From: Tiliqua scincoides
Taxonomy: Eukaryota; Chordata; Lepidosauria; Squamata; Scincidae
Direction: 5' to 3'
Length of the DNA: 64,000 bases
Assembly (NCBI RefSeq): GCF_035046505.1
Contig: NC_089826.1
Coordinates: 1,918,501 to 1,982,500 of the forward strand
Below, in pieces: positions 23,921 to 35,415 of this stretch (positions are counted from its first letter, which is position 1; every line of letters starts with the position of its first letter). A program made the position numbers and the translations under genes. Below the pieces are notes generated by a model, which worked only from the letters and a program-made list of their open reading frames with translations, was not told where the DNA came from and did no database searches.

Positions 23921-24527
23921 CAGGGGTGGATCCAGGGGAGGCCATGGGTGCATAACCCCCCCCCCCCCGGAGTTAGGACGGACAAAAGAGAATATTTCTT
24001 TACCCAGCGTGTAATTAGTCTGTGGAACTCCTTGCCACAGGAAGTAGTGATGGCAACTTGCTTAGATGCCTTTAAGAGGGGATTGGACACATTTCTGGAG
24101 GAAAGTCCATCACAGGTTACAAGTCATGAAAGGTATGTGCAAGCTCCTGATTTTAGAAGTAGGCTACCTCAATGCCAGATGCAGGAGAGGACACCAGGAT
24201 GCAGGTTGTGTCTTGCTGTCTTTTGTGCTCCCTGAAGCATTTGGTGGGCCACTGTGAGATACAGGAAGCTGGACTAGATGGACCTTTGGCCTGATTCAGC
24301 AGGGCGCTTATGTAGGCTATAAGCTCAATCAGGAGCCCAGGTCTACCCAAGCAGGTAGACCTGGGCTCCAAGTCCAGGTGGGAGCCCAGACCCAGGTCTG
24401 CCTGCCCAGCAAATGTCCACAGAAGCCATAAGCCCAGGTTGGTTACCAGTTACCTGCCTGGTTGACCTGGGATCTGAAGGTAGTGCTCATGGCCCCCTCC
24501 CAAATACAGACACTGGACCCACCCCTG
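23921..24527. mobile_element. hAT-type element carrying a nested CR1
   Basis: Inverted ends CAGGGGTGGATCC and GGACCCACCCCTG. The flanking 8-mers gttctaag and cttctaag agree at seven of eight. A CR1 tail occupies its middle (23970-24318). A perfect 16-bp hairpin (24332-24347 with 24354-24369, six-base loop) lies in its right part. Confidence 0.85.
23970..24318 (+). mobile_element. CR1-type LINE tail nested in hAT element
   Basis: 5'-truncated CR1 from GTTAGGACGGACAAA through WNSLPQEVVMAT-like coding to the 3' UTR. It follows a poly-C run and ends near gggcgcttatgt. Confidence 0.85.
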
Positions 24528-24776
24528 CTTCTAAGGAGATTCAACTCTCAGAAAGCTGGGAGAATTCAGCTCCATCAGGTAGAGTCAATAAACTCAAATC
24601 TTCTGTACTTGGCTTTTTAAAAGTAATGAATATTGTAAAAAAACTAGTGCTCCAATGACGTGACTGTATTTGACTGGCATATCTTTCCTCTTGCTTTGAT
24701 GTAAAGTAAATAAATTTTATTTTAATATGTATCAATGCATCAGCAATGTGTCATCGACAAATGTTATATAGTTGGT

Positions 24777-25343
24777 AGATAGGTGCTATATAGGTGTTAT
24801 ATGGGTGATAGATAGGTGCTAGACAGGCGCTATATAGATGTTATAGGTGCTATATAGGTGTTAGGCATTATATAGGTGCTAGATAGGCACTATATAGGCG
24901 CTAGATAGGTGTTAAACAGATGCTATATAGGTGCTATATAGGAGTTAAATAGGTGTTATGTAGGTGTTAGATAGGTGCTAGATAGGCACTATATAGGTGC
25001 TAGATAGGTGTTAAATAGTCACTAGATAGGTACTAGATAGGTGTTAAATAGGTGCTATATAGGTGTTAGGCATTACATAGGCACTGTATAGGTGTCAGAT
25101 AGGTGCTAAATAGGTGTAAAATAGGTGCTATTTAGGCATTAAATAGGCGTTATGTAAATATATATAGGTGTTAGGTGCCAGATAGGCGTTATATAGGTGT
25201 TAGATAGGCGCTATATAGGTGTTGCATAGGCACTATAGGCATTATATAGGTGTTAGATAGGTGCTATATAGCAGGCACTAGATAGGCATTCTATAGGTGC
25301 TAGATAGGTGCTAGATAGGCGCTAGATAGGTGTTAAATAGGTA
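24777..25343. repeat. Minisatellite, 11-bp unit, roughly 50 copies
   Basis: Variants of GGTGCTAGATA (GGTGTTAGATA, GGCGCTATATA, GGTGTTAAATA) run almost without interruption for about 570 bases. Confidence 0.95.
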
Positions 25344-26260
25344 CTTTCAATACAAGTAAATACTACCTGCATCCCAGTGATATGTTTTACTTTTGCAGGG
25401 TTGCAGGCCTGTGACTTGCACTGGTGTGTAAATGAAAGGATCTGTTGCGTGTTATTTCTATGCAGGCAATACATTTTCCATGGCATGCAGAGATGCATTT
25501 ATTCTATGCCAATTATTGTTACATTACTGTACAGATAATGAATGCATCTTTCAAAAAAACCCACATTATTTTCTCTTCCTGAAATTTGGGGGAGTTTCGG
25601 GTATTTAATGTTTCTCTAGATTAACCTTTCACTTTGCCCACCAGTATAGAGACCTAACATCATTGCCCCTCTTGAAAAAATAGTGACCTCCCCACCTCTA
25701 GAATCCTGGCTATGGGCCTGAAGGTAGCCTTTACTATGTTAAAGACTAACACAAGCCTATGCAAGTCTACTCAGAGGAAAGTACCACTGAGTTCAATGTG
25801 GCTTACTCCCAGGAAAAGGTGCATAAGACTGCAGTCTAAGAATGTTAATCACAAGTTGTCATGGGCCTGAGTCCTCTTCTCCCACTTCCTTCAACCCCAC
25901 CTTTTTTGTGAAGCCTTTGATGGAACCCTTAATCCTCCCCCCCCCCCCCAGCTGTAAAAGAACTGGAAGCATCTCTTTCCCTCTGTGGCTTCTTCTGTTA
26001 CTAATGTCAAGCTTCAAGCAGCTCGGGGCAGAGATTGATCTCGTTATTCCGGACAGCGCCAAGCATGTTCACAGTGTGCTATGAATCATGACACTGTCCA
26101 CTGGGCTCCTTTGACCCTCATAGCAGCCCTGTGTGGGCAGGAGTAGCTCACCCCCTACAGAGGTGCCAGGAGCTGCTGCAGCCCCTGGACAATCCAGGAG
26201 GCTTTGAAAGGCAACAGATCTGAACCCCTTCATTGCAGCGCCTTGCAGGAGCATCTACTG
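25344..26260. other. Intergenic, no gene seen
   Basis: AT-rich up to about 25.7 kb, then a palindromic MITE-like copy at about 25753-25838, then GC-richer sequence towards the AP5S1 promoter. No exon candidates. Confidence 0.45.
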
Positions 26261-26261
26261 C

Positions 26262-26580
26262 AGTGGTTCTCACGCATTTAGCACCGGGACCCACTTCTTT
26301 AGAATGAGAATCTGTCAGGACCCACCGGAAGTGATGTCATGACCGGAAGTGACATCATCAAGCAGGAAGGTTTTAACAATCCTAGGCTGCAATCCTGCCC
26401 ACACTTACCAAGTAGTCAGTACCATTTATTATCATTGTTAAAAGAATATACATAGTAGCTTGTTAAAAGTACAGGTCTGTAACATTTCCCCAAATGCAGT
26501 CACAGACCAGGGTAGCATCAAGTCTAGTATATTAAAAATAAAATATTGAAATGAATGGTCCCGACCCACAGTTTGGAGCA
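26262..26580. mobile_element. hAT-like element, right end decayed or truncated
   Basis: Begins CAGTGGTTCTCACGCATTTA and contains ggtcccgacccacagtttgg near its right end, typical inner ends of a hAT family. The far terminal repeat is not recognisable; a palindromic MITE-like copy adjoins it at about 26578. Confidence 0.6.
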
Positions 26581-26689
26581 TATGCATGTCTACTCAGAAG
26601 TAAGTCCCATTGTATGCAATGGGACTTACTCCCTGGAAAGTGCACGCAGGATTGCAGCCTTGGTCCACGCGCCTCTTCCCGCAGGCAGT

Positions 26690-26890
26690 GATCGGCTGAG
26701 CAAGAAGAATGAGGTGGCTTCCTATAAGACTACACTTCCCGTCGTGCACCGCAGCGGCACTTCATCATCTGTCAGCGTCTCCTCCAGAGCGCAGCACGCC
26801 GGGAAACGTAGTGCCTCCGGGCCTTCTGACTGTCCAGGCTGCCTTGCGTTCTGCGCTCGCTTCCGGACAGGGGTGAGCGGCTCCCGCTGC
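26690..26890 (+). promoter_or_regulatory. AP5S1 CpG-rich promoter and probable 5' UTR exon
   Basis: CpG-rich sequence with two ZNF143-type motifs: actacacttcccgtcgtgc at 26729-26747 (+) and its relative actacgtttcccggcgtgc at 26794-26812 (-). A plausible 5' UTR exon donor lies at about 26870 (ccggacaggg|gtgagc). The transcription start is not visible. Confidence 0.6.
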
Positions 26891-26993
26891 GCTCTTATAG
26901 CTGGGAGGGGGCGAGGGTTGGCGGTGGGGCTGCAGCCTGCAGAGGCCCCTTTGGGGTCCCTCCCGGGGGCGGAGAGATGGCCTTGCTGGGCAG

Positions 26994-27440
26994 AGGCGCG
27001 GCATCTTACCCGGGGGCGAGGTGCCACCTGGGCAGTGACGTCATCATGCCTTATGACGTCATGATGTCTTGTGATGTTACATTCATGATGTCAGTTCCAG
27101 GTGCCACAAAGGGGAGTCTCCACAGGAGAAGGAATGACCAGAGGCGCGGTGTCTTCTTTGGGGGCGAGGTGGTGCCTGGGGCAGTGAAGTCATGATGTCA
27201 CATGACTTCACATGACATCACTTCTGTGATGTCACACCAAATCGTGATGCCACTTCCCCAAAGGGGAGCCTCCATGGCAGAAAGAATGACCAGAGGCGTG
27301 GCATCTTATCTGGAGACGAGGTGGCACTGAAGGCAGTGACATCATGATGTCATGTGACATTGTGATGTAACTTATGGGTTCTCCCTAGAGGAGGAGGTGC
27401 TGGCAGCTTCACACACCCCCATTCCTTCTCCTGTGGAGGC
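26994..27440. repeat. Three ~150-bp tandem units with CRE-type sites
   Basis: The phrase gaggcgcggcatctta (or a variant) starts units at about 26994, 27142 and 27294. The first unit holds two intact TGACGTCA palindromes (about 27035 and 27053). Later units carry decayed forms such as TGATGTCA and TGACATCA. It lies in the first AP5S1 intron. Confidence 0.75.
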
Positions 27441-28001
27441 TCCCCTCTACAGAAGAAATGGGGGGGGGCGTGAAGCCACCAGCACCTCCTGAGAATCTGG
27501 AAGTAACTGCCTTACAGGATGTGCCCCCTGGCATAGCACCTGGGCCAGGTGCCCCTCAAGCTACACATCTGTGTGTGAGTTCCAAATGCAGTCCAGCATA
27601 GAACAGCCGCTGCCCGTATGTGTACAGTGAGGAATTTACTGCTATATGCTAAGCCCATGCTGGGGTTTCCTTTGACGCTCAGACATTTTTCCATAAAGGA
27701 TGGATCCGGAGTGCCCTGTTGGAGAAGTCTGTACCCCAGCACTCAGCAGTTCCCTGGAACTTCCTTGTTGGCCTGGCAGATGCTACAGAGGCCTCTGGCA
27801 GCAGCCACCAGATTCCCCTGCAGACAAGTGCAGAAAAAATTAATTGTGGGAGCACTGCAAAGAAAAAGGAGAGGTTGATCTGAAACTCTGTTGTACCGCA
27901 CAAGATGCACCTTGTTCTGCCTGACTGTTTTCATCTTGAGCCTGTGACCTTCTCTCCTTCCAGCAGCACTTTTCTGCCACAGTCCCACCGGGCCTGCCCC
28001 C

Positions 28002-31000
28002 ATGGTTCATGCGTTCTTGATCCACACTGTACGCTGCCGGCCTGGAGAGGAGACGGGGCACTGCCGCGTGCTCTACTCGAGGGTCTTCAGCCTTGAAGGG
28101 TTGGAAGATGCTGGATGCCGGGATCTTGAGACCGAGCGACTGGCCCGGAAAGAGCAGATTCTGGCCGTAGCAAGGTAATGAACGTGGGCTATGCTTGTTG
28201 GAGACAGCGAAAGGGAAGCTGCATTTGCTGGAGTGATTTAATCAGGGTCCTTTTTTTTGTCTCCTGCAAGACTGCTGTTCCCTGATGACCACAAGCTGCT
28301 TTAAATAGGCTGCTTCTGGAAGGTGAACAGGTTCAGAGGTCGAGCCTCTAGTGGAAGAGAGTTCCAGAGTTGAAGGCCAGCCAGCAGGAACATCTTGCAC
28401 TCCAGACTTGACCCACAGGCAGAATACTTTAGAAAAAATTCTCTCAGCATCTGAAGGGGGGGGAATAGAATTTGGTTTCTTGAGTGTCTGTTTTCATAGG
28501 GTGGTTTTAATGAACATACTTCTAGTTCTCATGGTTGCAGAGGTCGGGTGCTGTGTTACTTCTGTTCCTGCCGTTTTTCACCTGCCCTGACTTCTCTGCC
28601 TGCAGTGGAGTTAAACCTTTCATGTTTTGCAGAAATCTAATTTGTTTGGCTTCAGAATAAAGCCAGGAAATGAAGAATAGTTTCACCAAGTAGGCACAGA
28701 AATATCCCCCCCCCCAACTTATGCCCTTTGTATAGTCTTCTAACCCTGTCACAGACTTGCCTGTATCTTTAAATTCATGGCCAAATAGGGAGTCAAGACA
28801 GCCCCATCTTGCCCCCCTCCAGTACCAGGGAGGTCCCCTCACCTGCCTGTTAGGAGCAAGAATCCAGGTGTGCCCCCAGCAGGCAGGAAAGAAGGGTGGG
28901 GCAGGGAAAGGAAGCCCAGACTAGAGGGTGGGAACAGGATGCTCCTTTATTCCTGCTCTCCAGGTCTTGGGCAGAAAGAGGACTTTCCCAGCCCTGCCAC
29001 TTGAGATTTTGGGGACTTCCTGAAAGGTGTCTCCTAGAACTGTCCAAACATTGGACTTCCACTGTAAGCTATAAGTGGAATTGCAGTGAACTTTTCACAC
29101 TTCACAGAGCATTGTGCTTTTTTGATGTTTGCTTAATTATTTTATTTTTAAAATTTCCACCCCGCCTTTCTCTTGCTAATGCAAATGCCCAAGACATTTA
29201 TACATTGTGCATGTAATCTGAATGAGTTTGCAATGATATGTACATTGTGCTGTGTTCACATCAATGGATCTGCTTGAATATGTGCTAAGAACATAAGAAC
29301 AGCCCCACTGGATCAGGCCATAGGCCCATCTAGTCCAGCTTCCTGTATCTCACAGCGGCCCACCAAATGCCCCAGGGAGCACACCAGATAACAAGAGACC
29401 TCATCCTGGTGCCCTCCCTTGCATCTGGCGTTCTGACATAACCCATTTCTAAAATCAGGAGGTTGCGCATACACATCATGGCTTGTACCCCATAATGGAT
29501 TTTTCCTCCAGAAACTTGTCCAATCCCCTTTTAAAGGCGTCTAGGCTAGACGCCAGCACCACATCCTGTGGCAAGGAGTTCCACAGACCGACCACACGCT
29601 GAGTAAAGAAATATTTTCTTTTGTCTGTCCTAACCCGCCCAACACTCAATTTGAGTGGATGTCCCCTGGTTCTGGTATTATGTGAGAGTGTAAAGAGCAT
29701 CTCCCTATCCACTCTGTCCATCCCCTGCATAATTTTGTATGTCTCAATCATGTCCCCCCTCAGGCGTCTCTTTTCTAGGCTGAAGAGGCCCAAACGCCGT
29801 AGCCTTTCCTCATAAGGAAGGTGCCCCAGCCCCGTAATCATCTTAGTTGCTCTCTTTTGCACCTTTTCCATTTCCACTATGTCTTTTTTGAGATGCGGCG
29901 ACCAGAACTGGACACAATACTCCAGGTGTGGCCTTACCATAGATTTGTACAACGGCATTATAATACTAGCCGTTTTGTTCTCAATACCCTTCCTAATGAT
30001 CCCAAGCATAGAATTGGCCTTCTTCACTGCCGCCGCACATTGGGTCGACACTTTCATCGACCTGTCCACCACCACCCCAAGATCTCTCTCCTGATCTGTC
30101 ACAGACAGCTCAGAACCCATCAGCCTATATCTAAAGTTTTGATTTTTTGCCCCAATGTGCATGACTTTACACTTACTGACATTGAAGTGAATCTGCCATT
30201 TTGCTGCCCATTCTGCCAGTCTGGAGAGATCCTTCTGGAGCTTCTCACAATCACTTCTGGTCTTCACCACTCGGAAAAGTGCTAAAGTGCTTTTTCATGC
30301 AAGCACTACTGCATGAACATTTGTAAAGGTAAAAATTGTGTGTGTGTTTTAGTCATGCTGATAAAATGGCATCACCAGCTGGAAATATAATAATGCAGGT
30401 GTTCTCAGTCAAAGATGCTCAGTTCTCAGATGTTCAGTCACGTACAGCAACTCAGGTGAGCCTATTGCCTGTTGAAAACCTGCTTTTCAGGAATGGACTG
30501 AGGTGAGTGTGGAGGTGATCCATGGAGCCTGTGTAAAGAATGAACCAGTAGCTCAAGCTGTTTTTGCTGTGGTGGAGGAGGAAGGAGACAGGACATGAGA
30601 GAAATGCATGACAGTCATAGTTTGTTCATGATTTTGTAGAGATGTCCCTGAAAACCGTGACTGCTCTGAAGTGAATATCTTAGCTGGAAGTTCCCCTGAT
30701 CACTGTGGCCTTCTACCAGCCAGGCGTGTGCTCTGCCACAAAGCTGTGACTCCCTCCTCCCCATCTTATTTCAGGAATTTTTAAAGGAATGAATGCACCC
30801 AGAAAGAGTTAACTTCAATGCAAACTTCCTGTGGTTGCTTTGCAGGCAAGTGGAGTCGGCCTGCCAGATGTCTCAGCAGGCCTCTGGGAAGCCCCACTCT
30901 GAGCACCTCATCCAACTCCCTGATGAGCCAGTTTCCCTACAGGATGCTCCAGCGGGGGTCTTCCGCCTCCCAACGGGGGATCCCTTCCGGGAGGACAAAA

Positions 31001-31272
31001 CTGTTCTTTGGCTGGCTGTCCAGAGCCTGGGTTTTGCTCTGGTCTGCGACCCACACGAGAACCTGATGCTGGCTGAGAGCACCCTGAGGCTCCTTGTGAA
31101 GCCCCTCCTGGACCATCTCAAGCTGCTGAGCTCGGGGAGCGATGTCCTGCTGAAGGCTGACAAGACAGAGGTCATTCTCAGCAAGCTCCTGCCGAATGGT
31201 CAGCTGCTTTTCCTGAATGAGCAGTTTGTGCTGGGCTTGGAGAAGGAGCTGAGCACTTCTCTCTGCAAATGA
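28002..31272 (+). CDS. AP5S1: AP5S1, AP-5 complex sigma-1 subunit
   Basis: Small subunit of the AP-5 adaptor, which works with SPG11/SPG15 at late endosomes in retrieval towards the Golgi. Coding exons 28002-28174 and 30846-31272 join within an arginine codon (AG|G) and give 199 residues; the human protein has 200. Start: MVHAFLIHTVRCRP. Conserved blocks are ERLARKEQILAVAR at the junction, WLAVQSLGFALVCDPHENL, ESTLRLLVKPLLDHLKLL and GQLLFLNEQFVLGLEKE. A 5' UTR acceptor lies at 27963 (ctctccttccag). The single intron within the coding region contains a - strand CR1. The gene follows CDC25B in the same orientation, as on human 20p13. Confidence 0.95.
29287..30275 (-). mobile_element. CR1-type LINE, longest copy, open frame of 264 codons
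   Basis: On the - strand an uninterrupted frame (30270-29476) covers the end of the CR1 reverse transcriptase (WQIHFNVSKCKVMHIGA, ERDLGVVVD) and the C-terminal domain ([43 protein letters not shown]). The 3' UTR follows and ends at taagaacataagaac. It is 5'-truncated. The open frame and its close match to the other copies suggest recent insertion into the AP5S1 intron. Confidence 0.92.
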
Positions 31273-31970
31273 GAGGCTGCAGAGGGATGGGAGGGAAGGC
31301 TTGCTATATGGGTGGACTGGAGCATCACAGGGGAGTGCCAGAGTTGGGTGAAATCGTTGCTTCCTGCAGGGCCTTGTGTGATGCTGAAGTGAAAGGCAGG
31401 AGGCAAGAAGCAGGCAGTGCATCAAGCACTGAGGTCTGCTTTCTTTTCCTGCCAGCAGTACTTCTGGAGGATCAAAGCATCTCAGTATGTGCAATGGTCC
31501 TTTAAATGGGATGATCCCCACACTGCAGGTGGGGCTGGGGTGGAGGCTCAGGGGCAGCGGCTTGCCCAAAACACCTCATGTGTGTCAGAGATGTGTCTGT
31601 GTAGTGCCCTGGCCTGAAAGGTTCTCAGACAAACTTGAAATTAAAAATCAACAAAAACTATAACCCAGTTAGGACAATTGGAAGTGAGCAGATGCTCACC
31701 CAGCAGTACAGCAGCATCAGGACTGGGACAAGCAGGTCCTGTGCCCTTCAAATTTTCATTTGACATTGAAACAAAAACTGGCTGGGTGTGATGAGAACCT
31801 GCCTGGGGAGAACAGACTGCCGTCAGGTCTGCCTTGGCTGGGGGACTCCACCTTCAGGCACTGCTTGCCTGGCTTTCAACTTCACCCCTCCTTCCAGAGA
31901 AAAGCAGCACATCGTCCCACTCCAGGGCCAAATGTTCTTATGTAAGTAATAAATTTGATGATGGAAAATC
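31273..31970 (+). other. AP5S1: AP5S1 3' UTR with poly(A) signal
   Basis: Non-coding sequence after the TGA. An AATAAA lies at 31948-31953. No repeat is recognised in this stretch. Confidence 0.55.
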
Positions 31971-32480
31971 CAGTGCACTCTCATGGAGTTCAAGTCACAC
32001 AGTTCCCAGCAACTGCATTCAAAGCTACTCATCTATCATGTGGGATTAAAATGGCAGACGTGCCTGTTCCCCTCCTCCTGATCAAGTGAGTGAACTGAAC
32101 CCACAGCCAGGTGAGAGCTGGTTTTGCTCAAGGGTCTTATTCTCTGGTGATACGAGGCAGAGATGGGACTGCAATTTGCCCTTGAAAGGGGAAAACTGTG
32201 CATGACATCTGTCCAAGACCTATGGCAAGCTGCTTCCAAGTCCATCCTGTCAGTGCATGCAGCCCACTAGTGACAAAAGAAGTGTTCTTGGGAGAGGGCT
32301 GCTTGTGCATAACAGCTCCCATAACAGTTGTCTTCTAGGTCTGGCCTGACTACACATCTACCCAGATGGCTTTAAGCCAATAAGACCAATTGCCCCTAAT
32401 TCAGTCCTGTGCCTAAAGGACCTCCAAGCTAGGATAATATCAAGTACGTACAAAAATGCATTGGTTGTTTACTTGTAGAC
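31971..32480. other. Intergenic, no gene seen
   Basis: No exon candidates and no repeat that I can name. Confidence 0.4.
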
Positions 32481-32570
32481 TTACATGTACAGTGAGTATC
32501 CATTGGGGTTCCATTCTGGAACCCTCAGTGGACACAAATCAGTGGATACTGGGGTCTACCTTTCAATGCC

Positions 32571-32695
32571 TTGTAACAAGGTATAGATGCTGTTCTGCAT
32601 TCAGCCACTAAGTTGGGTGAATAATTCCATCAGATTCCATTATTCACCCCATCTAGTGGCTGAATGCAAAATAGCATCTATATCTTGTTACCTTG
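32571..32695. repeat. Long hairpin inverted repeat
   Basis: Arms of about 58 bases (32571-32628 and 32634-32695) with a very short loop: gatgctgttctgcattcagc pairs with the complement of tgaatgcaaaatagcatc. It sits in a broader repeat that starts near tccattggggttccattctg (about 32498) and ends near 32940. Confidence 0.8.
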
Positions 32696-32964
32696 CTATC
32701 TTTAACCCATTTCTTCCCAGTCCACGTGTGTACACATTTGATCCCTGTTGTGTATATGCTATGTTGGGCAAAAATGGTTTAACCCAGAGAAATCTGCATC
32801 CAGTGCCGTTTAACAGCGCAAAGGCAGGAAATGGAATTTTGGTGCTCCCCCCTTGTTACAAGGCATTTAAAGGTGGACCTTGGTATCAGTGGTGAGTTAA
32901 ATCGGTGGATGTCAAATAGGGATACCAAGGTCCCACCTGTATGCCATTTTAAATTAAAATTTCC

Positions 32965-33525
32965 ACATGCACTGCCTCCGACGCATCCTTGGCATCACCT
33001 GGCAGGACAAAGTTCCAAACAACACAGTCCTGGAACGTGCTGGAATCCCTAGCATGTATTCACTGCTGAAACAGAGACGCCTGCGTTGGCTCTCATGTTG
33101 TGAGAATGGATGATGGCCGGATCCCAAAGGATCTCCTCTATGGAGAACTCGTGCAAGGAAAGCGCCCTACAGGTAGACCACAGCTGCAATACAAGGACAT
33201 CTGCAAGAGGGATCTGAAGGCCTTAGGAGTGGACCTCAACAGCTGGGAAACCCTGGCCTCTGAGCAGCCCGCTTGGAGGCAGGCTGTGCAGCATGGCCTT
33301 TCCCAGTTTGAAGAGACACTGGGCCAACAGACTGAGGCAAAGAGTCAAAGAAAGAAGGCCCATAGCCAGGGAGACTGACCAGGGACAGACTGTACTTGCT
33401 CCCAGTGTGGAAGGGATTGTCACTCCCAAATTGGCCTTTTCAGCCACACTAGACGCTGTTCCAGAGCCACCTTTCAGAGTGCGATACCAGAGTCTTTCGA
33501 GACTGAAGGTCGCCAACAAAGAGAC
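32965..33525 (+). mobile_element. LINE ORF2 C-terminal fragment with zinc finger
   Basis: Encodes, with frame changes, CLRRILGITWQDKVPNN, RRLRWL, MDDGRIPKDLLYGELVQGKR and WRQAVQHGL, then a Cys2His2-like CSQCGRDCHSQIGLFSHTRR. It is a non-LTR retrotransposon of a clade different from the CR1 copies. It ends TCGAGACTGAAGGTCGCCAAC. Old and disrupted. Confidence 0.75.
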
Positions 33526-35330
33526 ATCACAGAGCTTCTCAATTATGCCTTCTAGTTCCTGGAGCTCTTTCTGGGAGTCTACAGATAACAGATAACAGGA
33601 CTGCAAGATTAGCCCCAAAGAATGTGATGGGGAAGGTTTGCTCCAGTGTGGCACCCAAGAAGAGGGTCAAGAAATCTGCACTGTTGGTGCCTTCAGAATT
33701 TTTTCTGTGTGAAGTAGAGAGTCTTTCCCAGCTTATTTTAAAACAGAGTGTTAGGGTTATCTCCTTTTGTGTCCCAAGAGGGCAAGAATAACTGTTTTAC
33801 AGAAACAGAGGCACTGGAACTGTTTGCAGGGTGTCCCCTCTCTCTAAATAAAAATAAAATTCTAGCACACTTTTCATGGTAAGGGACTCAGCTATGGAAT
33901 CCACTTGGTGTTTTGCCAGATTCCCAGTCCAGACTTTACATAGAAATCCTATGCCCACTTTAAGCTAATTAGCTCCCCTTCTTTCCCCCAACAATGACCC
34001 TAGTTCTGCCCTGCAGCACTGCTGGACCCCACCACAGGACTCACAGCTTAAGACACAATGCGGAGTAGCACAGAGTTGTTCCCAAGCGGAATTGTGTCCA
34101 AGAGGGCAATGTGGGCAGGTGGTTTTCATTCACATTCAGGACCCGGTCAGTTTCACGATCTTAATAACTTCCTTTCTGAATTCAATTTGCGTTTTTATTC
34201 CGCGCCTGTATGGATGAGGAGCAAGGGAGCCAAACTGGTGCATTGCCAGAATTTTGCAAGAGCCCTTCTCTTTGTGGGGATTTAGTAGGTCTCTACTGCT
34301 ACCACTAGGGTAGGGAGAGAGGGAGACAGAGGAAGGCCACCTTGGATACCTCCCTGCCTGACCTGAAAAGAGGTTCTCAAAATCAGGGGGGATTCCTACT
34401 TGCAAAACAAACCGTAGCAAGGGCTGAGTGCCAACCCACAATTTGAGGAACTGACATCAAGTAGGCTATAAGAAAAAATAAGAAATTTATGAAAGGCTGT
34501 ATAAACAAGGCAAAGTAAAAGAAATGGGGAAGGGATGAAGAGGATCACAAAGCAAAACACAAATCAAGAATCAGAAACAGGACTGACCAAGACTGGATCT
34601 GGGAAAACAAATGGCCCAGAGATTAAAAGACAAACAAACCAAGCATAATGTCCTGATGTGAATTTCTGAGTATTTTGTTCCACTACACATGCTGTGCCAG
34701 CAAAACTGGTGCTTGCATTCGCAATGCAGCAACGTGAGCAAGTGTGCTTTTCAAGCGCTTTCTACCATGGTCTGAAACAGCTACAGGGTGCTCTGTGAGT
34801 GAAGGTTGCTGATGTCATAAGGTCACCTGTTTGGCTGAGTGAGGACCACCTGGACGTTGCATCTCACGCCTTCCATCTAACCAGAGCCAACGCAGGGGCT
34901 GATTCAGAATAAAGCAGCCGCATACACTCATCAGCTCCTTCATCTAATCTAGCTCCCATGCCCACACTATAGAAATCTGTATATTAATGAATAATATCAT
35001 CATGTTATAGAATAGATCATTGATAGGTAATTTAGAGTTCAATCCTATCCCCAGTGACCATTGTATCCTGTGACCCCGTGGAGGCTGCCAGAGGTTTCCC
35101 TGTTCATCCCCTTCCCCAAGTAAGGGATCAGGCCCTGCAATGAGGTTATTTGTGTCTGAGTCAGCTGTTTTACCACCACAGACTGGAGACCGTGTCAGGT
35201 TTTGCAGCCCAACATAGAGGCTAGGATCCGGCAGATCCAGTGGATTCTCCTGGGCTGCTCACTTCCCCTGCCCCATAAACGTTTTGTGCACTCAGGTGGT
35301 ACAGAATCATCATCATCAGAGCTGTTACTA
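33526..35330. other. Intergenic, no gene seen
   Basis: Unremarkable AT-moderate sequence without exon candidates on either strand. Confidence 0.45.
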
Positions 35331-35339
35331 AAACTCATA

Positions 35340-35415
35340 TTCAATTGTATGAGTGTCGTCAAGCTGACAACTGGTTTTTTTATTGGTTGTTGATTTGTTG
35401 GGCGAGCTGTGCTTT
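35340..35415. repeat. Dispersed repeat shared with 55.51-55.59 kb
   Basis: tgagtgtcgtcaagctgaca followed by actggttttttattggttg matches the - strand of about 55510-55590 with few changes. The family is not known to me. Confidence 0.6.

Noticed and set aside
29476-30270. 264-codon frame as a host gene
   Set aside because: It is the CR1 ORF2 C-terminus, with a 3' UTR and tail shared by eight or more copies in the window.
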